This document shows, one piece after another, positions 44,102-52,700 of a stretch of 64,000 bases of DNA. Source of the stretch: Streptomyces sp. TSRI0281 (GTDB taxonomy: Bacteria > Actinomycetota > Actinomycetes > Streptomycetales > Streptomycetaceae); NCBI RefSeq assembly GCF_001905125.1, contig NZ_LWLE01000037.1:310001-374000 (forward strand). The letters run 5' to 3'. Made by a program: the position numbers and the translations under genes. The notes beneath the pieces were generated by a model. The model saw only the letters and a list, made by a program, of their open reading frames with translations, did not search any database and was not told the DNA's origin. Position 1 is the stretch's first letter. Every line of letters starts with the position of its first letter.

Positions 44102-44428
44102 CCGCTTCGGGGAGATGCCGTTACTCCGGGCCTGCGCGAGGAGGTGGCTGCGTGCGGAGCGCGTGGGGTGCAGTGCCTTCGCGTCGAGCAGTGTTCCCAC
44201 TTCCCGGAGGGGGTGGCGGTACGCGGAGTAGGGCCGGCCGTCGATGAGTGCCTCCCCGTGGGAGGGGTGGTCCAGGCCGAGGATCATCCTCATGGTCGTG
44301 GACTTGCCCGCCCCGTTCGGGCCGAGGAACCCGGTCACCTGCCCTTCCGCGATGTCGGAGGTCAACCGGTCGACGGCGACCGTCTCTCCGTACCGCTTCG
44401 TCAGATCTCTCAGGGTGATCACGCGCAC
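44102..44428 (-). pseudogene. Truncated ABC transporter ATP-binding gene
   Basis: From GTG at 44428 (after GGACGGAGAG) the frame reads VRVITLRDLTKRYGETVAVD then VTGFLGPNGAGKSTTMRMIL, GLDHPSHGEALIDGRPY and LHPTRSARSHLLAQARSNGI. It is the first 105-110 residues of a DrrA/BcrA-type exporter ATPase: Walker A is intact, but the signature LSxGQ, Walker B and everything after are gone. Past NGISPKR the frame continues into unrelated sequence that leads to the NUDIX relic. The missing part marks a deletion of at least 600 bp plus any permease gene. Confidence 0.75.
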
Positions 44429-44513
44429 TCTCCGTCCGCCGGTGTTTCCAGGTCTCCCCGGACCGTAGAAACCGGCGGGCCCCCGCCACATCCGTCCGGT
44501 GGAGGTGATCACA

Positions 44514-44604
44514 CCCCCTGCTTTCGTCAGGGGGCCTCCGCCGTACGGCGATCCGCCGCATGCGGCCGACGGCCGAGGGCTGTCCCCCTGCCCTTCGCCA
44601 GGGG
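44514..44604. promoter_or_regulatory. Two similar palindromes in the divergent ABC/response-regulator gap
   Basis: Copy one: CCCCCTG (44514-44520), spacer of 7, CAGGGGG (44528-44534). Copy two: CCCCTG (44585-44590), spacer of 8, CAGGGG (44599-44604). Their centres are about 70 bp apart, roughly seven helical turns. They lie between the divergent starts at 44428 and 44656 and may be binding sites of the response regulator itself. Either could also fold as a short hairpin. Confidence 0.4.
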
Positions 44605-44655
44605 TGGATCCGCGTGCGCCCGCCGGGGATCCACGGAATAGTCCCTGGTTACGCT

Positions 44656-45323
44656 GTGCCGGTGGTCCGAGTGCTGGTGGCAGACGACGCGATGGTCCGT
44701 GCCGGGGTGTGCGCGATCCTGGCGCGGGATCCCGCGATCGAGGTCGTCGCCGAGGCGGCCGATGGCCTCGCGGCCGTCGAGGCGGTGCGCGACCACCGGC
44801 CCGCCGTGGCTCTTGTGGACATCCAGATGCCGAGGATGGACGGGATCGCCGCCGCTGCCCGGATCTACCGCGAACTGCCGGACACGGCAACGGTCATGCT
44901 GACCACCTTCGGCGAGGACGACTTCATCGCCCGTGCCCTGCGGTCGGGTGCCAGTGGATTCCTCCTCAAGGCGGACGACCCCAGGGAACTGCCGGCAGGA
45001 GTACACGCCGTGGCCGCGGGGGGGGGGGCGCCTACCTGTCGCCCAGGGTCGCCGCGCGGGTGATCAGTGGACTGCGCACGCACGGTATGCCGGTCGGCGC
45101 AGCGCCGCACCATCCGGTGAACACGCTCACCGAACGCGAACACTCCGTCCTCTCGCTCCTCGGCGTCGGCCTGCCCAACGCCGAGATCACCGCCCGCCTG
45201 CACCTGGTCGAGGGCACGGTGAAGGCACACGTCAGCGTGATCCTCGGCAAGCTCGGGGTACGCAATCGCGTGGAGGCGGCGCTGGCCGCCTGGGAGTCGG
45301 GCCTGGTCGGCCCCGTCCGGTAG
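44656..45323 (+). pseudogene. NarL/LuxR-type response regulator split by a frameshift in a poly-G tract
   Basis: The receiver domain (VVRVLVADDAMVRAGVCAIL, phospho-acceptor Asp in VALVDIQMPRMDG, Lys in GFLLKADDPRE) is read in one frame up to HAVAAGGG. The DNA-binding domain (AYLSPRVAARVISGL, LTEREHSVLSLLGVGLPNAE, LVEGTVKAHVSVILGKLGV) is read in another frame. The switch coincides exactly with a run of 11 G at 45018-45028; 9 or 12 G would restore a normal protein of about 220 residues. Slippage, phase variation or sequencing error are all possible. No histidine kinase is adjacent. GTG at 44656 lacks a ribosome binding site; a second GTG at 44662 follows TACGCT by six bases. Confidence 0.75.
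45018..45028. repeat. 11-G homopolymer inside the response regulator
   Basis: Eleven consecutive G bases at the junction between the receiver and DNA-binding frames. This is the longest homopolymer noticed in the window. Confidence 0.9.
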
Positions 45324-45327
45324 CCCG

Positions 45328-46512
45328 AACTTCATCTACACCCTCGGCAGCGGCCTCTACCTGACCGCCGGGGTGCTCTACTTCACCCAGGCCGTTCACC
45401 TCCCGGCGGCCCGGGTGGGGCTCGGACTCGCCATCGCCGGTGCCGTCTCGCTCGCCTCGGGGATCGCGGTCGGGCACATCGCCGACAGACACGGCGCTCG
45501 CGGCGTCTACGCGGCGACCCTCATCGTCCAGGCGCTGGCGACGGCCGGCTTCTTACTGGCGGACAGCTTCTGGCCGTTCGTCCTCGCGGTCTGCGTGGCG
45601 ACCGGCGCGAAGGCTGCGGGGATCGCCGCGCGCGCTCCGCTCATCAGGCGCTATGGCGGGGACCGGCCGCAGGAGTTCCGTGCCCGCCTCCGCGCCGTGA
45701 CCAATATCGGCATCTCCTTCGGCGCCCTGCTGGCGGGCTGGGCCGTCCAGGTCGGCACCCTCACCGCCTACCATCTCCTGGTCATCGGCAACGCCGTCGC
45801 CTTCATGGCCTCCGCGGCAGCCCTGGTGCTGCTGCCTCCGGTCACACCCGTCCCGGCCGTTCCCGAACCTCGCTGGACCGCCCTGCGAGACCGGCCCTAC
45901 CTCCTGCTCACCGCCCTCGACGGCATCATGGCCATTCAGTTCAAGGTACTGACCGTGGCCATCCCGCTCTGGCTGGTAGCGGCGACCACAGCTCCGCACT
46001 GGCTCATTTCGGGCACCATGATCGTCAACACCGTCATCGTCATCACGCTGCAGGTACGCGCCGGCCGCTCCATCGGTTCCCCCGCCGCCGGCGCGAACGC
46101 CTACCGTCGATCCGGCGTGGCGTTCCTCGTCTCCTGCTCCCTGATCTCACTGTCTGCGGGAATCCCCGCCTGGGCTGCCGCCACACTGCTCATGACCGCC
46201 GTGGTGATCCATACGGTCGGCGAGCTGTGGCACTCCGCCGCGGGCTTCGAGGTGTCGTTCGCCCTCTCCCCGCCGCATGCCACCGGCCAGTACCTGGGCG
46301 TGTTCGGCCTGGGCACCGGACTCGCCGAAGCCCTCGGCCCCGCCCTGCTCATCTCGCTCTGCATCACCTGGGGCCGCCCCGGGTGGTACGTCGTGGGAGC
46401 GCTGTTCACTCTGACGGGGCTCGCCGCCCCGTTCGCCGTCCGCCGGGCACAACGTCACCGACAGCCCCCGCAGGCGAGGCGGGAAATCACCGGGAGGACA
46501 TCGGCCGCCTGA
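45328..46512 (+). pseudogene. 5-prime-truncated MFS transporter
   Basis: The frame begins with NFIYTLGSGLYLTAGVLYFT only four bases after the response-regulator stop, so the normal N-terminus (about 15-20 residues with start codon) is missing. The remaining sequence has eleven to twelve hydrophobic segments and the MFS loop 2-3 motif GHIADRHGARGVYAATL. The first available start is the GTG at 45373, inside helix one and without a ribosome binding site. Truncation of helix one would normally destroy function. A TTA leucine codon at 45553-45555 would make expression depend on bldA tRNA. The substrate is unknown; similar proteins are drug-efflux-like. Confidence 0.6.
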
Positions 46513-46881
46513 GCGTTCCCGGCATCCGCGATCTTCGCCGAGCTCGCGGCCGTCTTCACCGGCGAGTGCCGCCAGTACACGGAGCGGGCCGACGTCTGAC
46601 CGTACGCCCGCCGGCACCTCCCCCGCCCCTCGCAGAGGCTGACCACGGTGGGCCCCGGTTCCCGAACCGCTCCAGGAGCGCACCGAACGCGTGGGGCGCC
46701 CCCGGGGCGGCTTTCACGCCCCCAGGGGCGAAGTGCATCTGATATGCGGGCAGTTCACCGCGAGGGTCTTCCTCGTCGGGCGCCGGGCGCCCAACTCCCC
46801 ACACCCACCCGGTAGTCCTATATTTTTTGCGCGCGCACCCTTGCGCCCGACCCGTCGACAGCGTACCAATGTGGCCAGCAA
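46513..46881. other. 369-bp gap with little recognisable content
   Basis: One frame at 46528-46599 reads AIFAELAAVFTGECRQYTER and stops, possibly the tail of a lost gene, but too short to assign. Bases 46817-46830 (TATATTTTTT) form a rare AT-rich block that may be part of the downstream promoter. Confidence 0.35.
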
Positions 46882-46903
46882 TAGGAAGGAAAGCTTCCTA
46901 ACA
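46882..46903. promoter_or_regulatory. Palindromic operator upstream of the chitosanase fusion gene
   Basis: TAGGAAG at 46882-46888 and CTTCCTA at 46894-46900 form a perfect 7-bp inverted repeat. A nested palindrome AGGAA-AGC-TTCCT lies at 46887-46899 and continues as AAC. From memory, chitosanase genes of Streptomyces are repressed by the ROK-family protein CsnR at a palindrome in this position; I cannot verify that the consensus matches. Confidence 0.55.
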
Positions 46904-46980
46904 GTCAACTGCTGCCGCCCCCACTGCTGCAGGACCGGCGCCGGCATGCCCCACAACCGCAAGGAAAGTGGAGGAACCAC

Positions 46981-49107
46981 ATGCGCACACCCCGCCCGGG
47001 GTCCGTCTCCCCACCGTTCCGACGGCATCCCCGCCGACGACGTACCGGACTCCGGATAGCCCTCGCCATGGCGCTCGCCGCTGTGCCCGCCATCGTCGCC
47101 ATGAGCGTCGGCCGGGCTGCCGAGACGGCCGACCTCGACGATCCGGCAAAGAAGGAGATCGCCCTCCAGATCGTCTCCAGTGCCGAGAACTCGACTCTCG
47201 ACTGGCGCGGCGAGTACGACTACATCGAGGACATCGACGACGGCCGCGGCTACACCGGCGGCATCGTCGGCTTCTGCTCCGGCACCCACGACATGCTCGA
47301 ACTCGTCGAGTACTACACCGAGCAGGAGCCGGACAACCCGCTCGCCCCGTATCTGCCGGCGCTGCGCGAGGTCGACGGCAGCGACTCCCACGAGGGTCTT
47401 GACCCCGGCTTCACCGACGCATGGCAGGAGGCGGCGCGGACCCAGGGGTTCCAGGCGGCGCAGGAGCACGAGCGCGACCGGGTCTACTTCGATCCGTCGG
47501 TCGCCCGGGCCAAGGACGACGGACTGCGCACGCTCGGGCAGTTCATCTACTACGACGCCATCGTGATGCACGGCCAGAGCGGCTTCGAGTCGATCCGTGA
47601 CGATGCCCGCGCCGAGGCCGAGACCCCCGCGGAAGGCGGCGACGAGAGCGACTACCTGGGCGCGTTCCTCGACGCGCGCGTGGCCGAGATGAAGTCCGAA
47701 GAGGCACACGAGGACACCAGCCGGGTGGACACCGCACAGCGGGTGTTCCTGGAGAACGGCAACTTCGACCTCCGGACGCCACTGACCTGGAAGGTGTACG
47801 GCGATGAGTTCCACATCGCCGACGAGCCCGCGGGCAGCTTCGGCGGGACAGTCGAAAAGCGCGCCGATCAGCTCATCTCGCGTTCCGCACCCGCCACTTC
47901 GTCGTCCGACGAGGACGCGTCCCTGGCGCCCGCCAAGGCCGTCGACGGCGACCGGAACACCCGATGGGGAAGCGCGGAGGGCAAGGACCCGCAGTGGATC
48001 CGGCTGGACCTCGGCAAGGACGCGACGGTGTCACGGGTCACGGTCGAATGGGAGGACGCCTACGCGGACGCGTACCGGATCGAGATGTCGGCGGACGGCA
48101 GCAAATGGACCGTGCTGGCCGCGGAGACCGCCGGGAACGGTGGCACGGACGAGTGGACCGGGCTGACCGGCAAGGGCCGCTACCTGCGCGTGTACGGCAC
48201 CTCCCGCGGCACCGAATGGGGCTACTCGATCAAGGAGTTGGAGGCGTTCGGCGCCCGCGGTGACGGGCCGGGGCCGACCGATCCGCCGGACCCCGCCGGC
48301 GCGTTCACCGTGGTGGGTGCCGGTGACATCGCCGACCAGTGCACCGCCAGTCAGTCCGGGTGCCAGCACTTCAAGACCGCGGCCCGCGCCAAGGCCATCA
48401 ACCCGGCCTTCTACATCACCATGGGCGACAACCAGTACGACGACGCCCACATCGAGGACTTCCGCAACTACTACGACAAATCCTGGGGCACGTTCAAGGA
48501 CAAGACGTACCCGGTGCCCGGCAACCACGAGGCGTACGACGACTGGGACAACCAGGACGAGCGGGCCTACCGCGAGTACTTCGGCTCCCGGGCGACCCCC
48601 AAGGGCAAGATGTGGTACAGCTACGACTACGGCAAATGGCACTTCGTCGCCCTCAACTCCAACCGGTTCGACGAGCAGGAACAGATCGACTGGCTCAAGG
48701 CCGACCTCGCCGCGAACAAGAAGAGCTGTGTGGCCGCCTACTTCCACCACCCGCTCTTCAGCTCGGGCAGCCACGGCAACGACCCGGTGAGCCAGCCGGT
48801 GTGGAAGCTGCTCCAACAGGGCGGCACCGAACTGGTGCTGAGCGGTCACGACCACCACTACGAGCGGTTCGCCCCGCAGACCGCCAACGGTGTGGCCGAC
48901 CCCAACGGCATCGTCGAGATCCTGGGCGGCGCCGGCGGCAAGGACCTCTACGGCGCCGGTGACACGGTCCAGGGCAACAGCCTCAAGCGGATCTGGGACA
49001 CGTTCGGCGTCGTCAGGCTCGACTTCACCGACAACTCCTTCACGTCCCAGTTCGTCGGCACCGACGGCACGGTGCGCGACACCAGCCCCACGTACACCTG
49101 CCGTTGA
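46981..49107 (+). CDS. Secreted fusion: GH46 chitosanase, F5/8C domain, metallophosphoesterase
   Basis: A 708-aa exported protein with an Arg-rich signal peptide (residues 1-46). Residues about 50-285 are a family-46 chitosanase close to Streptomyces N174 CsnA. SSAENSTLDW gives general acid Glu69, EDIDDGRGYTGGIVGFCSGT gives general base Asp87, and ERDRVYFDP, YYDAIVMHG and DTSRVDTAQRVFL are all conserved. Residues about 305-425 form an F5/8 type C (CBM32-like) domain (AVDGDRNTRWGS, WIRLDLG, GYSIKELEAFG). After a PTDPPDP linker, residues about 440-708 are a calcineurin-like metallophosphoesterase with GAGDIAD, GDNQYDD, GNHEAYDD, FHHPLF and GHDHHYER, all metal ligands present. The ATG has GGAGGAACC upstream. 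All three parts look intact. I do not know this architecture as a described enzyme. Confidence 0.92.
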   Translation: MRTPRPGSVSPPFRRHPRRRRTGLRIALAMALAAVPAIVAMSVGRAAETADLDDPAKKEIALQIVSSAENSTLDWRGEYDYIEDIDDGRGYTGGIVGFCSGTHDMLELVEYYTEQEPDNPLAPYLPALREVDGSDSHEGLDPGFTDAWQEAARTQGFQAAQEHERDRVYFDPSVARAKDDGLRTLGQFIYYDAIVMHGQSGFESIRDDARAEAETPAEGGDESDYLGAFLDARVAEMKSEEAHEDTSRVDTAQRVFLENGNFDLRTPLTWKVYGDEFHIADEPAGSFGGTVEKRADQLISRSAPATSSSDEDASLAPAKAVDGDRNTRWGSAEGKDPQWIRLDLGKDATVSRVTVEWEDAYADAYRIEMSADGSKWTVLAAETAGNGGTDEWTGLTGKGRYLRVYGTSRGTEWGYSIKELEAFGARGDGPGPTDPPDPAGAFTVVGAGDIADQCTASQSGCQHFKTAARAKAINPAFYITMGDNQYDDAHIEDFRNYYDKSWGTFKDKTYPVPGNHEAYDDWDNQDERAYREYFGSRATPKGKMWYSYDYGKWHFVALNSNRFDEQEQIDWLKADLAANKKSCVAAYFHHPLFSSGSHGNDPVSQPVWKLLQQGGTELVLSGHDHHYERFAPQTANGVADPNGIVEILGGAGGKDLYGAGDTVQGNSLKRIWDTFGVVRLDFTDNSFTSQFVGTDGTVRDTSPTYTCR

Positions 49108-49112
49108 CACTT

Positions 49113-49149
49113 CGGGCGCGGCCGCTGCCCCTCCGGGCGGCCGCGCCCG
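49113..49149. terminator. 13-bp hairpin terminator after the chitosanase fusion gene
   Basis: CGGGCGCGGCCGC at 49113-49125 pairs perfectly with GCGGCCGCGCCCG at 49137-49149 around an 11-nt loop, six bases after the stop. It separates the fusion gene from the MFS gene. Confidence 0.75.
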
Positions 49150-49176
49150 TCCGCTGCCCACGCTCCGGGACCCCAC

Positions 49177-50523
49177 ATGTATCTCTCGGCAAACAAGGCA
49201 CGACAGGACACGACCGCGCCCCCGGCGACTTCCACCCCGTCCGCCACCGGCACGACGAACGGGACCGGCACGACCGACACCGGCACGGCCACCGGCACCG
49301 GACGCGGCCGCGTCGCCGGAACCGTCATCGCCCTCGGCACGGTCAGCCTGGTCACCGACATCTCCTCCGAGATGGTCACCGCCGTCCTGCCCCTGTACCT
49401 CGTCCTCGGCCTCGGCCTGAGCCCGCTCCAATTCGGCTTCCTGGACGGCCTCTACAACGGCATCACCGCGTTCGTCCGGCTCGCGGGCGGGCACATCGCC
49501 GACCGCTGGCGGCGCCACAAACTCGTCGCCGGTTCGGGATACGCCCTGTCCGCGGTGTGCAAGCTGGCCCTCCTGCCGGCGGGCGGCTCCATCCCCGCCC
49601 TGTCCACCGCGCTCGCCGCGGACCGGATCGGCAAGGGCATACGCACCGCGCCCCGCGACGCCCTGATCTCGCTCAGCAGCGACGAACGGCATCTGGGCCG
49701 CGCCTTCGGTGTCCACCGCGCCATGGACACCACCGGGGCCATGATCGGGCCGCTCCTCGCCTTCGCCCTGCTGTGGGCGACCGCGGACGCCTACGACGCC
49801 GTCTTCGTCGTCAGCTTCTGCTTCGGCGTGCTCGGCGTACTGCTCCTGATCGCGTTCATCCCCGGTCGCGACGAGCTGGGTGCGCTCCCGGGCGCGCCCC
49901 CCGCACCCGCGGCGAAGCGGCCCACCGCGACCCTCCGCTCGACCCTGCGCCTGCTGTCCCTCCCGCCGTTCCGCCGCATCCTGCTCGCCGCCGCCCTCCT
50001 GAGCCTGGTCAGCGTCACCGACGGCTTCCTCTACCTCGTCCTGCAGAACCGCATGTCGCTGGACGCGGCCTGGTTCCCGCTGCTCCCGCTGGGCAGCGCC
50101 ACCGTCTACCTGCTGCTCGCCGTGCCGCTCGGCCGCGCCGCCGACCGCGTCGGGAGACGCGTTCCGTTCCTGGCGGGACATCTCGCGCTGCTCGGGGCGT
50201 ACGCGGCCCTGCTGTTCCCGATCGGCGGCTGGCCCCTGGCCGGCGCGGTGCTGCTGCTCCACGGCACGTACTACGCGGCCACCGACGGCATCCTGATGGC
50301 CCTGGCCGGCCCGCTGGTACCGCCGGACCGACGGGCGGGCGGGCTCGCCCTGCTCCAGACGGGCCAGGCGACGGGCCGGCTGTTCGCCTCCGTCCTGTTC
50401 GGCGCCGCGTGGACGGCGTGGGGCGTGAGCACCGCCCTGGCCGCGGCCGCGGTGGCCCTCGCCGCCGTCTTCGCCGCCGCCTGCTTCCTGATCCCCGCCC
50501 ATGCCTTCCGGGAGACCCCATGA
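49177..50523 (+). CDS. MFS transporter
   Basis: A 448-aa integral membrane protein with a Thr/Gly-rich cytoplasmic N-terminal tail (about 42 residues) and about twelve hydrophobic segments. The loop 2-3 motif GGHIADRWRRHKLVAGSGY and the segment IGKGIRTAPRDALISLS in the loop 4-5 region mark the MFS drug/sugar-like group in which RxxPRDALI is characteristic. The cargo cannot be inferred. The ATG at 49177 has only a weak GGGACC upstream. The next gene starts inside its stop codon (ATGA), so the two are translationally coupled. That coupling suggests that the exported or membrane-anchored propeller protein works with this transporter. Confidence 0.88.
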   Translation: MYLSANKARQDTTAPPATSTPSATGTTNGTGTTDTGTATGTGRGRVAGTVIALGTVSLVTDISSEMVTAVLPLYLVLGLGLSPLQFGFLDGLYNGITAFVRLAGGHIADRWRRHKLVAGSGYALSAVCKLALLPAGGSIPALSTALAADRIGKGIRTAPRDALISLSSDERHLGRAFGVHRAMDTTGAMIGPLLAFALLWATADAYDAVFVVSFCFGVLGVLLLIAFIPGRDELGALPGAPPAPAAKRPTATLRSTLRLLSLPPFRRILLAAALLSLVSVTDGFLYLVLQNRMSLDAAWFPLLPLGSATVYLLLAVPLGRAADRVGRRVPFLAGHLALLGAYAALLFPIGGWPLAGAVLLLHGTYYAATDGILMALAGPLVPPDRRAGGLALLQTGQATGRLFASVLFGAAWTAWGVSTALAAAAVALAAVFAAACFLIPAHAFRETP

Positions 50524-51539
50524 GCCCTGTGACCCCGCGCGTCCGTGCGGTGGCCGTGACCGCCGCCGGTGCGATGCTGGCGGCGGTCGCCGTCGTGTAC
50601 ACCGTGCACGCCGCCGACCGCGCCGACACCTCCTCCGCCGTCACGTCCTCGCACGTCACGCCCGGCGACACCGCCGGGCTGTATCTGCGGACGGCGAAGG
50701 GCACCGTCGCCGTCCAGCCGACGACGAGGACGGGCGGGACCGCGCGCGAGGAGACAGCCCTGTCGTGCCGCCGCTTCCACACGAGCGGCGGCACGGCGGT
50801 GTGCCTGACCACCCGGCCGGGACTCCGGCCGATGACGAGAGCGGTCATCCTCGACGACACCCTGCGCACCCGCCGCACGGTCGACTTCGGCGGGACACCG
50901 AACCGCGCCCGTGTCTCGCCGTCGGGCCGGGTGGTGTCGTGGACGGTGTTCGTCTCCGGCGACTCGTACGCGACGTCCGCGTTCTCCACCCGCACCGGCA
51001 TCCTCGACACCCGCACCGGCTATCTGATCAAGAGCATGGAGACCATCCAGCTCTACCTCGACGGCAAACGCCACCACGCCCCCGATGTGAACTACTGGGG
51101 CGTCACCTTCACCGACGACGACAACCGCTTCTACGCGACCGTGTCGACCGGCGGCAGGACCCACCTCGTCGAAGGGGACCTCAAAGCGTGGAAGGCGCAC
51201 ACCGTGCGCGCCAACGTCGAGTGCCCCTCCCTCTCCCCCGACGGGAAGCGCATCGCGTTCAAGAAGCGCGTCCGTGAGGGAGCCGGGAACCCGTGGCGGC
51301 TCCATGTACTCGACCTGGCGACCATGCGCGAGACACCGCTCGCCGAGACGCACAGCGTCGACGACCAGGCGGCCTGGCTGGGCGACGGCACCGTGGCCTA
51401 CGCCCTCCCCCGCGGGACGGACTCCTCGGACATCTGGTCCGTACCGGCCGACGGCACCGGCACGCCCCGCCTGATCGCCCGCGACGCCTCCTCCCCCTCA
51501 TGGGTCCCGCCCGCCCGGTCGGACACGTCACCCCGATGA
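50520..51539 (+). CDS. Membrane-anchored TolB-like beta-propeller protein
   Basis: A 339-aa protein with an N-terminal membrane anchor or signal (AVAVTAAGAMLAAVAVVYTV, about residues 10-30). The extracytoplasmic domain contains WD40-like PD40 repeats, seen in RARVSPSGRVVSWTVFVSGD, CPSLSPDGKRIAFKKRV and DIWSVPADGTGTPRLIARDA. TolB-like propellers usually mediate protein or glycan binding. The ATG overlaps the stop of the MFS gene. No enzymatic motif is present. The Arg/Thr-rich stretch 60-110 is less regular than the rest. Function is unknown. Confidence 0.8.
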   Translation: MSPVTPRVRAVAVTAAGAMLAAVAVVYTVHAADRADTSSAVTSSHVTPGDTAGLYLRTAKGTVAVQPTTRTGGTAREETALSCRRFHTSGGTAVCLTTRPGLRPMTRAVILDDTLRTRRTVDFGGTPNRARVSPSGRVVSWTVFVSGDSYATSAFSTRTGILDTRTGYLIKSMETIQLYLDGKRHHAPDVNYWGVTFTDDDNRFYATVSTGGRTHLVEGDLKAWKAHTVRANVECPSLSPDGKRIAFKKRVREGAGNPWRLHVLDLATMRETPLAETHSVDDQAAWLGDGTVAYALPRGTDSSDIWSVPADGTGTPRLIARDASSPSWVPPARSDTSPR

Positions 51540-51662
51540 CATGACGGATGCGTGATCCCTCCGCCACGTCGCTTCCCGATCACGCGGGTCTCTTCGATAC
51601 TCGGTGTCATGCACTCCGAACCCAGCTCAGGGGCCGGCCGGCACTCTTCCCAGGAGGAACTG

Positions 51663-52655
51663 TTGAGAATGCTCATCAATGTCCCGGAGACCGTGGTCGA
51701 CGACGCGCTCCGGGGCATCGCCGCCGCACACCCCGAACTGACCGTCGATGTCGCCAACCGGGTGGTCGTGCGCCGCGACGCCCCCGTGGCCGGGAAGGTC
51801 GGGATCGTATCCGGCGGCGGGTCCGGGCACGAGCCGCTGCACGCCGGGTTCGTCGGGCCGGGAATGCTGTCCGCCGCGTGTCCCGGGGAGGTGTTCACCT
51901 CCCCGGTGCCCGATCAGATGGTGCGGGCGGCGGCCGCCGTCGACAGCGGGGCGGGAGTCCTGTTCATCGTCAAGAACTACACCGGTGACGTACTGAACTT
52001 CGAGATGGCGGCCGAACTCGCCGAGGACGAAGGGGTGCGGGTCGCCCAGGTGCTCATCGACGACGACGTGGCGGTGAGCGACAGTACGTTCACGGCCGGG
52101 CGGCGGGGCACCGGCGCGACGCTGTTCGTCGAGAAGATCGCCGGAGCCGCCGCCGACGAGGGGGCGCCGCTGGACCGGGTGGCCGACCTTGCACGGCAGG
52201 TGAACGCGTCGTCGCGGAGTTTCGGAGTGGCACTGAGTTCGGTCACCACCCCGGCCAAGGGCAGTCCCACCTTCGATCTGCCACCGGGTGAACTGGAGCT
52301 GGGCATCGGCATTCACGGCGAACCCGGCCGGGAACGGCGTCCCATGATGACGTCCGGGGAGATCGCCGACTTCGCGGTGAACGCGGTACTGGAGGATCTG
52401 CGGCCCACGGGACCGGTGCTGGCACTGGTGAACGGGATGGGGGCGACGGGACTGCTGGAGCTTTACGGGTTCAACGCCGAGGTGCAGCGGGTGCTCTCCG
52501 AGCGGGGTGTGCCCGTGGCTCGTACGCTCGTGGGGAACTATGTGACCTCGCTCGACATGGCGGGCTGCTCGGTGACGCTCTGCCAGGTCGACGAGGAGCT
52601 GTTGCGGCTCTGGGACGCGCCCGTGCAGACGGCCGCACTCCGTTGGGGCCGCTGA
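51663..52655 (+). CDS. dhaK: Dihydroxyacetone kinase subunit DhaK
   Basis: A 330-aa substrate-binding subunit of the PTS-dependent dihydroxyacetone kinase. IVSGGGSGHEPLHAGFVGPG binds dihydroxyacetone, and LGIGIHGEPGRER contains the His that forms a covalent hemiaminal with the substrate. KNYTGDVLNFEMAAELAE is also conserved. DhaK with DhaL and DhaM converts dihydroxyacetone to DHAP using phosphoenolpyruvate through EI/HPr. TTG at 51663 is preferred as start because GGAGG lies five bases upstream and it yields MRMLINVPE, matching the usual MKMLINVPE; the ATG six bases later is the alternative. dhaL follows after 160 bp that contain a tandem repeat. Confidence 0.92.
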   Translation: MRMLINVPETVVDDALRGIAAAHPELTVDVANRVVVRRDAPVAGKVGIVSGGGSGHEPLHAGFVGPGMLSAACPGEVFTSPVPDQMVRAAAAVDSGAGVLFIVKNYTGDVLNFEMAAELAEDEGVRVAQVLIDDDVAVSDSTFTAGRRGTGATLFVEKIAGAAADEGAPLDRVADLARQVNASSRSFGVALSSVTTPAKGSPTFDLPPGELELGIGIHGEPGRERRPMMTSGEIADFAVNAVLEDLRPTGPVLALVNGMGATGLLELYGFNAEVQRVLSERGVPVARTLVGNYVTSLDMAGCSVTLCQVDEELLRLWDAPVQTAALRWGR

Positions 52656-52700
52656 AACGCCGGTACGCCCATAGCGTCCGATCCGCCGTACGGTCCGGCA

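Noticed and set aside
46528..46599. Short frame AIFAELAAVFTGECRQYTER as tail of a lost gene
   Set aside because: Too short to assign to a family; mentioned only as content of the gap.
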